A DNA stretch of 5,672 nt from Planctomycetota bacterium (GTDB lineage Bacteria > Planctomycetota > UBA11346). The notes below the pieces were generated by a model. The model did no database searches. It was not told the origin of the DNA and saw only the letters and a list, made by a program, of their open reading frames with translations. The stretch lies in assembly GCA_013816645.1 (NCBI GenBank), contig JACDEC010000230.1, forward strand, positions 1 through 5,672. Direction: 5' to 3'. A program made the translations under genes and the position numbers. Shown in pieces: positions 1 to 5,672 of this stretch (its first letter is position 1; every line of letters starts with the position of its first letter).

Positions 1-675
1 CTCCAGGATCCCCTGGCCCTCGCGCACGTGATCCGCTTCCTCGATCCCGTCAACCGCTCCGACGACGAGCTGGTCGCCGCGATCACGGCGATCCGCGACT
101 CGGGCGCGTCCGGACTCTCCGCCGTGCTGCAGCGCCTGATCGGCCATGGCTCGGACGACGTGCGCCTGGCCGCCCACCACGCCCTGGACCGGCTCGCGGC
201 CTTGAATGTCGCCGACCACAAAGCGGTCGCCGGCGATACCGTCGATGCCGTCCGCGCCAACGCGGTGTCGAGCCTCGGCCTGATGAAGCACACCGAGGCC
301 GCCCCGATCCTGGTCGACGCACTGCGCCACGACGAGCGGGCGCACGTGCGCCGCCTCGCCGCCATCGCCCTCGGGCGGCTCGGCGACAAGGCCAATGCCC
401 CGGTCCTGATCGAATCGCTCACCGACAGCAATCGCGGCGTGCGTCGTTACGCCGCTGAAGCTCTCGCGCAACTCGACTACAAGCCGGCGATCCCTTATCT
501 GCTCATGGCTTTGGAGGCCAACCTCGCCGGCGCCTACATCGATCGCAGCGTCGAAGTGCTCAGCGGTCAGGATTTCGGCTACGATTCGCGGGCCAACGCC
601 CTGGATCGCGCCGCGGCGATGGACCGCGGCTTCGCCTGGTACGCCCTGCACTCCAAGGAATTCGAAGCGCAGTAG
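1..675 (+). CDS. HEAT-repeat protein, 5'-truncated by the window edge
   Basis: The reading frame is open from the first base to the TAG at 673-675, giving 224 visible residues. A GTG at 28 is in frame, but codons 1-9 (LQDPLALAH) read like the same helical protein and no ribosome-binding site precedes it, so the true start is probably outside the window. The visible part is a stack of about five alpha-helical HEAT (PBS-lyase-type) repeats of roughly 30 residues: about 36-66, 67-96, 98-128, 130-159 and 161-190. The best conserved units carry the 'VRRLAAIALGRLGD' and 'VRRYAAEALAQL' helix-B pattern. The tail (SGQDFGYD, residues 188-194, then a helix ending FAWYALHSKEFEAQ) resembles the end of HEAT proteins I associate with planctomycetes. 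HEAT stacks are protein-binding scaffolds; no catalytic motif is visible. Export cannot be judged without the N-terminus. It is convergent with the next gene. The HEAT call is secure; the biological role is unknown. Confidence 0.85.
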   Translation, partial: LQDPLALAHVIRFLDPVNRSDDELVAAITAIRDSGASGLSAVLQRLIGHGSDDVRLAAHHALDRLAALNVADHKAVAGDTVDAVRANAVSSLGLMKHTEAAPILVDALRHDERAHVRRLAAIALGRLGDKANAPVLIESLTDSNRGVRRYAAEALAQLDYKPAIPYLLMALEANLAGAYIDRSVEVLSGQDFGYDSRANALDRAAAMDRGFAWYALHSKEFEAQ

Positions 676-676
676 C

Positions 677-698
677 GCGCGCCCGGCCTTGGGCGTGC
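677..698 (+). terminator. Possible stem-loop between convergent stop codons
   Basis: GCGCGCCC (677-684) can pair with GGGCGTGC (691-698) around a GGCCTT loop, giving eight pairs including one G-U on the plus-strand RNA. It begins 1 nt after the TAG of the HEAT gene and ends 5 nt before the stop of the opposing gene, so it could terminate the plus-strand transcript. No run of T follows, and on the minus strand the G-U becomes a C-A mismatch. In DNA this GC-rich such a stem could be chance. Confidence 0.25.
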
Positions 699-703
699 TC
701 GAT

Positions 704-3700
704 CTATTCCGCTTCCTTCCCGGCCGCTGACCGCAGGAACTGCACGCCGGTCGTCCGCGCACCGCCGCGATCGCGCAGATCGACATAGAACGCCCACCCG
801 CCCACGCCGTTGTCCAGCTTGATCAGCAGGGTGTGCTCGCCGCGCGCGAGCCGCACCGGCACCTTGTCGGCTGCGGGCACGGCGGAGCGGCTGGCGATCT
901 TGCGGAACACCGGTGCGCCATCGATCCACACCGCGATGGAATCGTCGCTGCCCAACCACAGCTCGCCATCGAGGTCGCGCTCACTGCGGATGCGCGCCAG
1001 GGCGTAGGCCAGCTTGTACTCCGGCGGACTGCCGAACACCTCGTTGAAGTCCACGAGGCCGCGATGGTCGCCCTGCGATCGTCCCAACACAGGTCGCCAA
1101 GACGCTGAGCGCCCGCCATCGACCGCATAGGACGCTCGCGGCAGCTTCCCGCCCAGGATTTCTGCCTCGACCGGGAGGACGGTGTCGAAGCCGCTGCGGC
1201 CGGGATTGTCGAAGGGTCCGATCAGGCTCCAGTATTGCGGATCCGCACGGTCGACGGCGAGCGCCGACAGCGTCTTCCATTCGCCGCCGTCGAGGATCAG
1301 CCGCGCACGGCCCACCGATCCGGCGGCGAGCGCGGCCGTCGCTTCGTCTCCCAAGGCGACGAAGCGCTGCATCGCCCCGGCGTCGCCGCCGAGGTCTTCA
1401 CCAGCCGCCAGGCGGGCCCGCAAGGCGGACACGACAGGACGGGCGACATCGAGCGCGCGAGCGTACGCGAGCGCAGCGTCGGCGGGAAGCGGACCCTCGA
1501 CCAGGGCGGATGGCCGGGCATCGACCAGGGCGAAGGCGGCCAGTCCATAGGCGTCCAGCGCGAGCTCGACCCCCCGTGAAGCGGGAACGGTCGCGCCGGT
1601 CGCGAGATCCGCCACGGTGCCGCCGCCAGCGAAGCTCAAGGTCGCGGTGACCGGCGTCGTCAGCGGATTGATCACGTACAGGCCGGTTGGCCCCGTGCGC
1701 ACGATGAGGTTGCCGGCGAAGCCGCCCTCGGAGAGCGTGCGATATTCACCTGACGGCAACGAGGTGAACGCGCGATTGAAGGTGCGCAGGAGGTGCTCGT
1801 TGCCGGCCAAGCCATTCACGTCGAGCCAATGCTGGAACACCGTGGTCGGCGTCGCGTCGAGCAGCGTGGCGTGATAGGCGTCGAGCAGGTTGCGGTCGAC
1901 CGGCATCGGGTAGGTGATCTGCAACTGGGTTTGCCAGTACCACCCCGACTCCGGCGCCCGCAGCTGCGGTTCGAAGAAGCCACCGCCGACCTGGCGCGCG
2001 GTGGCGCGGCCGCCGCTGGTGAACGCGGCGATGATTTCGCCATCGCGATTGTACTGCCGACCGAGGTGCCAAAGGCCGATGTCGTCGGTTTGACGACGAA
2101 CCCACTGCGGATTGACGCCGTACTGCAGGGAGAACCCGCGGTCGTCGTACAACCTGGGATCGAAGCCCTGAATCCGGATGCCGTCGAGGAACGAATGCCC
2201 GGGACCGGTCCGGACGGTCCGCGGCAGCATCGCGATCGACAGGATCCACGCGGGATTGGCGGTTCGCAGCCTGGCCAGCATCGTCGCGTTGATGCCGTGG
2301 ATCCGCCGGCAGCGCCAATCGAGCCAGCGCTCGCGCGCGTGCTGGTTGAGCCAGGCGTCGCGCTGCGCGAATCGCCCGGCGCCGGTCGCATCGGCGGGAA
2401 CCGACAAGCCGGTGTCGCGTTCGAACTGCGACACCGTGATGTCGTCGACCGCCATCCCCTCGACGCCGCGCAACGTCGCGTGATCGGCCCACAGGCTGGG
2501 CAGCAGCGACTCGCCTTCCTGGATGTGCACGCCGAGGATCCCTGGCGTGTCCTTGTAGAGGTCGCAGAGGTCGCCGATGACCCGGTGCAGGCCACCCTCG
2601 ACCTCGGGAGCGAAGATATTGAGCGAACTGCAGAAACTCACTGGAGCTTGCCGGCCATCGCGATCGACGAAGCGCAGGGTGCGCGCGCCGGCGGCGACCT
2701 CGGCGTCGCTGGGGGAGAAACCGGTGGAATAGAGCTCGGGCGGCGATGCGTATTCCACGCCCATGTAGACGGACAGGCCGTTCTTGGCCAGCATCCGCGC
2801 CATCAACTCGAGCGGGTCGGCGCGCGCAGCGAAGCCGCCGGCGTACGCGGCCGATGTCGATGGATACTCCGCGGGCGGGTAGTTGCCGCTGTACATGTGG
2901 ACGCCGGCGACGACCAGGTTCTCGCCGACGAAGCGCATGGAGCGGATCATGTTGGCGTTGGCCTGGTACCAGTTCCGGTAGAAGCCGTGGTGCGGCCACA
3001 TGCGCAGGTGCTCGGTGAACGCGGCGCCGTCCTCGCCGGCGTAGAACGTCGAGGCCAGGAGGCTCAAGCGTTCGGTGTGGCGACCGGTCCAGCGCTGGGC
3101 GGGGAACGGGCGACGCAGCGCCGGCAGGCCGTTGGTGATCTCGTGCACGCGGATCCTGGCGACCGCCGCGGGCTCGGCGTGCTCGGTGGTCACGGTGATC
3201 CCGCCGACGCGCTCACCCGGCCAGTACACCAGCCGCAACGTCTTCATGGTGTTCGAGACCGGGTGCTCGAATCCGGTGTAGACGCCGCTGCCCGCCTTGT
3301 TCCACAGCCGTCCGCCGACGTCGTTGGGGATGTCGCCCTCGACCTCGCAATTGGCCCCGACGCTGATGTTGATCAGGCGGGTCGCATCGTCCGGGTAGTC
3401 GATCTCGAGGAGATGCGGCATCGCGGGATGCTCGACCTCGACCTTCCACGCGAGGTACGAATACCCCTCGCCGCAGGCGCGGTAGCGGCCGAACGGCGCG
3501 TCGATGATGCGCGATCTCGTCGGTTCTCCGGAGCGGTTGCGCGAGATGAATGGATGCGGGTCGGCAGGGTCGGTGCAATCGATCTGCTCGACGAGACGGA
3601 GATCCAAACCATCGGTGAAGTCCTTCCCGTCGATCTCGACTTGGGAGATGGCACCGACCACCGCGGTCTCCATGACGCGCCGATCGAGGAACGCGCCGCT

Positions 3701-4639
3701 GCGGCCGCGCAACGAGACTTCGACGTCGTAGACGCCGGGCTTGGGAGCCTTCCAGGCGAGGCTCGCCCGGTGCACGCCCGGCGCGACCTCGCCGGTGATC
3801 GCCTCCTCGTGGACGACCCGGCCACCGTCCAGGGCGTCGACCACCTTCACCGCGATCGCGAATGGCTCAGCGAGATCGGGCGCGTAGATCGTGAGCTCGT
3901 AGGCAACCGGGGTCTCGACATCGAAGATCGGGCACTTGCGACCCGGGTACGCGAGGTCGATCCGTCCGAAGTACGGTGGCTGCGGATGATTGATGTCCCA
4001 GGCCGTGCCGAGGACCTGGGCTGGACGCCAGGCATCGTCGGCGTCGGGCCCGTCGCCAGTTCGATAGCGCGCTTCCCAGGTGTCATCGGTGACGATGTGC
4101 GAGGTCAACCCGGTGGCGTCCCGGGCCATGCCCTCGAGGACCATGGCTCTCACCGGGCCGTTCCAGGCGGTGATCTCGGCCTCGATCAGGATGGTGTTGC
4201 GCCCGCGGCGCATCAGGCCCTGGAGATCGCGGTAGTGGTAGACCATCTTGCCCATGTTCATCGAGCCGCGTTCGCTCTTGGCGAGCGTGCCGTTGATGTG
4301 CAGGGCGAACATCGGCGCGGTGCTCACGCACAGCTCCGCGCTCACCGGCTCGGCGGCGAGCACGAACTCGCCGCGAAATTCCCGTCGGGTGCTCACTGGC
4401 AGCGGCTCGGGCAACGCCTCGGCGACCGCGATGGACTGCGCTCGCCAGGTGTCGCCCGCGGGATCCAGGGTCGCAGGCGTGCGGGCGTTCTTGGCCCGAT
4501 CAGCCAGGAGCCGGGCATCGTCGGGCAGCCGTTCACCCGCGATCGTTTCGCCCCACGCGGCACTCGAACAAACGGTCGCGATCAATACCGAGAGCGCTGC
4601 ACGCCATGAGCCGTGGAGTCGGAGCTGTGACAGTCGCAT
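704..4639 (-). CDS. Large exported glycoside-hydrolase-like multidomain protein
   Basis: This gene encodes 1311 residues, probably acting in the periplasm or outside the cell on a carbohydrate substrate that I cannot name. Residues 1-30 form a signal peptide: Arg-rich start, hydrophobic 14-28, likely cut after AWG. Cys24 lacks a lipobox, so a lipoprotein is unlikely. Residues 80-235 look like a galactose-binding/rhamnosidase N-terminal-type beta-sandwich (FRGEFVLAAEPV, FALHINGTLA, RGRNTILIEAEI). Residues 240-330 are Ig-like, and 375-500 are a second jelly-roll-like module. Residues 520-900 resemble a TIM-barrel glycosidase: YMGVEY, GILGVHIQEGE (701-710), VDDITVSQFERDTGL and GGFFEPQL. Candidate catalytic acids are Glu708/Glu710 and Glu890, by inference only. 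About 965-1040 is a beta-sandwich, 1052-1125 is helical, and 1135-1290 is a PA14/jelly-roll-like module (WSLIGPFDN, LGSDDSIAVWIDG, GEHTLLIKLDN). The ATG at 4639 is chosen because a ribosome-binding site precedes it and the signal peptide follows; the frame stays open upstream to a TTG at 4798. No transporter or regulator gene is adjacent. Confidence 0.8.
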   Translation of the reverse strand: MRLSQLRLHGSWRAALSVLIATVCSSAAWGETIAGERLPDDARLLADRAKNARTPATLDPAGDTWRAQSIAVAEALPEPLPVSTRREFRGEFVLAAEPVSAELCVSTAPMFALHINGTLAKSERGSMNMGKMVYHYRDLQGLMRRGRNTILIEAEITAWNGPVRAMVLEGMARDATGLTSHIVTDDTWEARYRTGDGPDADDAWRPAQVLGTAWDINHPQPPYFGRIDLAYPGRKCPIFDVETPVAYELTIYAPDLAEPFAIAVKVVDALDGGRVVHEEAITGEVAPGVHRASLAWKAPKPGVYDVEVSLRGRSGAFLDRRVMETAVVGAISQVEIDGKDFTDGLDLRLVEQIDCTDPADPHPFISRNRSGEPTRSRIIDAPFGRYRACGEGYSYLAWKVEVEHPAMPHLLEIDYPDDATRLINISVGANCEVEGDIPNDVGGRLWNKAGSGVYTGFEHPVSNTMKTLRLVYWPGERVGGITVTTEHAEPAAVARIRVHEITNGLPALRRPFPAQRWTGRHTERLSLLASTFYAGEDGAAFTEHLRMWPHHGFYRNWYQANANMIRSMRFVGENLVVAGVHMYSGNYPPAEYPSTSAAYAGGFAARADPLELMARMLAKNGLSVYMGVEYASPPELYSTGFSPSDAEVAAGARTLRFVDRDGRQAPVSFCSSLNIFAPEVEGGLHRVIGDLCDLYKDTPGILGVHIQEGESLLPSLWADHATLRGVEGMAVDDITVSQFERDTGLSVPADATGAGRFAQRDAWLNQHARERWLDWRCRRIHGINATMLARLRTANPAWILSIAMLPRTVRTGPGHSFLDGIRIQGFDPRLYDDRGFSLQYGVNPQWVRRQTDDIGLWHLGRQYNRDGEIIAAFTSGGRATARQVGGGFFEPQLRAPESGWYWQTQLQITYPMPVDRNLLDAYHATLLDATPTTVFQHWLDVNGLAGNEHLLRTFNRAFTSLPSGEYRTLSEGGFAGNLIVRTGPTGLYVINPLTTPVTATLSFAGGGTVADLATGATVPASRGVELALDAYGLAAFALVDARPSALVEGPLPADAALAYARALDVARPVVSALRARLAAGEDLGGDAGAMQRFVALGDEATAALAAGSVGRARLILDGGEWKTLSALAVDRADPQYWSLIGPFDNPGRSGFDTVLPVEAEILGGKLPRASYAVDGGRSASWRPVLGRSQGDHRGLVDFNEVFGSPPEYKLAYALARIRSERDLDGELWLGSDDSIAVWIDGAPVFRKIASRSAVPAADKVPVRLARGEHTLLIKLDNGVGGWAFYVDLRDRGGARTTGVQFLRSAAGKEAE

Positions 4640-4645
4640 GGCCGG

Positions 4646-4652
4646 TTCCCTC
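4646..4652 (-). promoter_or_regulatory. Shine-Dalgarno sequence of the large exported protein
   Basis: On the minus strand this reads GAGGGAA, 6 nt before the ATG at 4639-4637. It is the best ribosome-binding site upstream of the signal peptide and decides the start. The in-frame alternatives are ATG at 4693, ATG at 4711 and TTG at 4798. Each would put a Gly/Ala/Arg-rich extension in front of the signal peptide. Confidence 0.7.
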
Positions 4653-4693
4653 GGGTGAGCGCCCGCCTGATCGATGCGCGCAGTCGCCGCCAT

Positions 4694-4705
4694 CGCGAGC
4701 TCGCG
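4694..4705. promoter_or_regulatory. Perfect 12-bp palindrome CGCGAGCTCGCG
   Basis: CGCGAG is followed directly by its reverse complement CTCGCG, 54 bp upstream of the start codon of the exported protein gene. The position would suit an operator in the leader region. The palindrome is made mostly of G and C in GC-rich DNA, so chance occurrence is a serious alternative. Confidence 0.2.
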
Positions 4706-4740
4706 TAGCATCGGCGGCGCGCGCAGCGAACCAATGTCCC

Positions 4741-4759
4741 GACCTCGCTTAGCGATGTC
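4741..4759. promoter_or_regulatory. 19-bp imperfect palindrome, possible operator
   Basis: GACcTCGCT-T-AGCGAtGTC is symmetrical about base 4750. The inner 11 bp (TCGCTTAGCGA, 4745-4755) are perfect, and 8 of the 9 half-site positions match overall. It lies about 100 bp upstream of the exported protein start, where a promoter and repressor or activator site would be expected. It makes a poor RNA hairpin because the centre is a single base, so a dimeric DNA-binding protein is the more natural reading. The regulator is unknown and none is encoded in the window. Confidence 0.3.
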
Positions 4760-4807
4760 CGCAGCTCTCACCCCCAGCGCCACTGTGGCTAGTCGCAACG
4801 GCTAGCA

Positions 4808-4855
4808 TTCGGATTTCGCGGGGCGCTGGCGCGCCGATTTTCCGCGAAATCCGAA
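4808..4855. repeat. 14-bp perfect inverted repeat with nested inner stem
   Basis: TTCGGATTTCGCGG (4808-4821) is exactly reverse-complementary to CCGCGAAATCCGAA (4842-4855). Inside the 20-base spacer a second stem forms: GGCGC (4822-4826) pairs with GCGCC (4831-4835) around TGGC. This leaves a six-base bulge (GATTTT, 4836-4841) on one side. The structure is too long and too exact to be chance. It has no T-run 3' of the stem in either orientation that would make it a classical terminator. It could be part of a REP/BIME-like intergenic repeat, or a structured 3' end for the methyltransferase transcript. Confidence 0.75.
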
Positions 4856-4874
4856 GGCTCTGGACTCTTTATTT

Positions 4875-4893
4875 CGGGGGACTTCGTCCCCCG
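4875..4893. repeat. 8-bp perfect GC hairpin with 3-nt loop
   Basis: CGGGGGAC (4875-4882) pairs perfectly with GTCCCCCG (4886-4893) around TTC. A second run GGGCCCCC (4893-4900) offers an alternative partner for the G5 tract, so two exclusive folds are possible. On the minus strand, the direction of the methyltransferase gene, the stem is followed by AAATAAAGAG, which is A-rich rather than U-rich. It could stop transcription through stem strength, but it is not a textbook intrinsic terminator. Confidence 0.6.
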
Positions 4894-4903
4894 GGCCCCC
4901 GCA

Positions 4904-4922
4904 GGATGCTTTTTCAGCATCC
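4904..4922 (-). terminator. 7-bp hairpin just after the methyltransferase stop
   Basis: On the minus strand GGATGCT-GAAAA-AGCATCC forms a perfect 7-bp stem with a five-base loop, starting 2 nt after the TAG of the methyltransferase gene. Its position suits a 3'-end or terminator structure. The following bases are TGCGGGGG rather than a T-run, so it may work together with the adjacent 4875-4893 stem or simply be part of the repeat cluster. Confidence 0.45.
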
Positions 4923-4924
4923 AG

Positions 4925-5672
4925 CTACGCGCGCACCAGCAACGCCGCGTAGCCGCCGGCCTGCCACTCATCGGGCCAGGTCGAGCGCTCGCCGAGCAGG
5001 CGCCATCCCGGAAGACTGTGGGCGATCGCCTGGTTCTCGCGCGGGCTCACCGAACAGGTCGCGTAGACCATCCGCCCGTCGTGAGCGACCAGCCGAGCAG
5101 CCGAGGCGAGCAGCTCCCGCTGAAGATCCGCGAGACTGGCGAGATGCTGGTCGTCGTAGCGCCAGCGCGCTTCCGGGCGGCGCGCCAGCACTCCGGTGTT
5201 GGAACAGGGCGCATCGACCAGCACGAGGTCGAACGCACCCTCGGCCAAGGCGGGTGTGCGACCATCGTTGGCGACCAGTCGGCCAGGCAGTTGCGCGCGC
5301 ATCGTCGCGAGACGGGACGCCATCAGGTCGGCGGCGATCACCCGGCAACCCACGTCGGCCAGCGCGAGGGCCTTGCCGCCGGGCGCGGCGCAGAGATCGA
5401 GCACCAGTTCGAGCGGACGCGGACGCGCGATCTCGACCGGATGCCCTTGCGTCCGATCCTGCACGGCGCACAGCCCGTCCGCGACCGGCCCGGACAGGAC
5501 CTCGTGCGGATCCGACCACCACTGCCATTCCCCGTCCTCGCGCAGCAGCGAACGTCCGCGGGGCAGCGGTCGCCCGGCGCGTCGCCGGGTGCACAGGTGG
5601 GGCTGGCGGTTGAGCGCTGCCAAGGCGGCGTCGGGTTGGTCGCCGAGCTGCGCCGCGAGGTCGCGCACCAGG
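4925..5672 (-). CDS. rsmB: RsmB/Sun-family 16S rRNA m5C methyltransferase, 5'-truncated
   Basis: This family uses S-adenosylmethionine to methylate C5 of a cytosine in rRNA (C967 of 16S rRNA for E. coli RsmB), acting in the cytoplasm during ribosome assembly. The 248 visible residues contain the catalytic domain; no start codon is convincing, and the frame stays open to the window end. Numbering from the GTG at 5668, VQDRTQG (69-75) is followed by the SAM-binding motif DLCAAPGGK (91-99) and an acidic AAD (112-114). DAPC (152-155) and TCS (204-206) follow, with Cys155 and Cys205 as the two conserved cysteines; Cys205 is the expected nucleophile. The C-terminal WQAGGYAALL fits the family ending. 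Full-length RsmB is about 430 residues, so roughly 180 are missing, probably the NusB-like RNA-binding domain and linker. RsmF or another NSUN-type paralogue is possible; the family is certain, the exact target base is not. The stop is followed at once by hairpins. Confidence 0.88.
   Translation of the reverse strand, partial: LVRDLAAQLGDQPDAALAALNRQPHLCTRRRAGRPLPRGRSLLREDGEWQWWSDPHEVLSGPVADGLCAVQDRTQGHPVEIARPRPLELVLDLCAAPGGKALALADVGCRVIAADLMASRLATMRAQLPGRLVANDGRTPALAEGAFDLVLVDAPCSNTGVLARRPEARWRYDDQHLASLADLQRELLASAARLVAHDGRMVYATCSVSPRENQAIAHSLPGWRLLGERSTWPDEWQAGGYAALLVRA

Larger units (their letters stand above)
4640..4924. other. Non-coding gap with palindromes and hairpins
   Basis: These 285 bp separate the start of the exported protein gene from the stop of the methyltransferase gene. 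From 4640 to 4760 it holds the ribosome-binding site and two palindromes listed separately. From 4787 to 4805 there is a GGCTAG direct repeat (4787-4792 and 4800-4805). From 4808 to 4922 it is almost wholly inverted repeats. I looked for a sigma-70 promoter for the exported protein gene on the minus strand. I found only weak candidates (a TTGGTT-like -35 with no convincing -10), so none is called. The frames open across the gap have no recognisable protein and no ribosome-binding site. Confidence 0.6.

Noticed and set aside
1746..2999. A 417-codon minus-strand frame overlapping the exported protein gene
   Set aside because: It is a shifted frame of the real gene, Arg/Pro/Ala-rich with no domain. 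I also considered a frameshift, but the main frame is continuous and reads sensibly throughout.
1793..4609. A 938-codon open frame on the plus strand opposite the exported protein gene
   Set aside because: It lies antisense to a gene with a signal peptide, a ribosome-binding site and recognisable domains. Its translation is low-complexity (Arg/Gly/Val/Asp/His-rich) with no domain. Long antisense frames are expected in GC-rich coding DNA, where stop codons are rare.
704..4639. Lipoprotein signal at Cys24 of the exported protein
   Set aside because: The residues before Cys24 are ATV. Valine at -1 does not fit the lipobox, whereas a type I cleavage site after AWG is acceptable.
4710..4745. Possible sigma-70 promoter for the exported protein gene
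   Set aside because: A TTGGTT-like -35 is present on the minus strand, but no hexamer at the right spacing resembles TATAAT.
4787..4806. GGCTAG direct repeat beside the hairpin cluster as a target-site duplication
   Set aside because: The two copies (4787-4792 and 4800-4805) lie on the same side of the hairpins rather than flanking them, and six bases is too short to stand alone.
4789..4971. A 60-codon minus-strand frame spanning the hairpin cluster
   Set aside because: It begins inside the methyltransferase coding region in another frame, has no ribosome-binding site, and is built from the inverted repeats.
4906..5613. A 235-codon plus-strand frame opposite the methyltransferase gene
   Set aside because: The translation is Arg/Pro/Ala-rich and featureless, while the opposite strand carries clear SAM-binding and catalytic motifs.

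Overview
The window is GC-rich DNA (about two thirds G+C by eye). It holds three protein-coding genes, two of them cut by the window edges. It looks like a bacterial chromosome from a free-living lineage with a large carbohydrate-degrading repertoire. I lean towards the Planctomycetota or another PVC/Hydrogenedentes-like group. The reasons are the CSNTGVLARRPEARWR form of the rRNA methyltransferase signature, a very large secreted glycosidase-like protein with a 'W-x-x-I-GPFDN ... SDDSIAVWIDG' C-terminal module, and a HEAT-repeat protein ending in an 'SGQDFGYD' tail. This placement comes from recall of family style, not from a search.

Layout: (1) 1-675, plus strand: the 3' part of a HEAT-repeat protein. 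(2) 676-703: a 28-bp gap between convergent genes, containing a short GC stem. (3) 704-4639, minus strand: a 1311-residue exported multidomain protein with an N-terminal signal peptide, several beta-sandwich modules, a central TIM-barrel-like glycosidase domain and a C-terminal PA14/jelly-roll-like sugar-binding module. Its start is set at 4639 by a Shine-Dalgarno sequence and the signal peptide, not at the farther upstream TTG at 4798. (4) 4640-4924: a 285-bp non-coding gap. The half next to the glycosidase gene carries two palindromes that could be operators. The half next to the methyltransferase gene carries three consecutive perfect inverted repeats (4808-4855, 4875-4893, 4904-4922). (5) 4925-5672, minus strand: the C-terminal 248 residues of an RsmB/Sun-type 16S rRNA m5C methyltransferase, whose 5' end lies beyond the window.

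The genes do not form an obvious pathway. The methyltransferase is housekeeping. The large protein is probably a stand-alone exported polysaccharide-degrading or polysaccharide-binding enzyme, with no transporter or regulator gene visible beside it. The HEAT protein is convergent with it and probably unrelated. The two minus-strand genes run in the same direction, but the hairpin-filled gap argues for separate transcription. I saw no mobile element, CRISPR array, tRNA or rRNA. The points most worth a second look are the unclassified giant glycosidase-like protein and the hairpin cluster, which may be a dispersed intergenic repeat.
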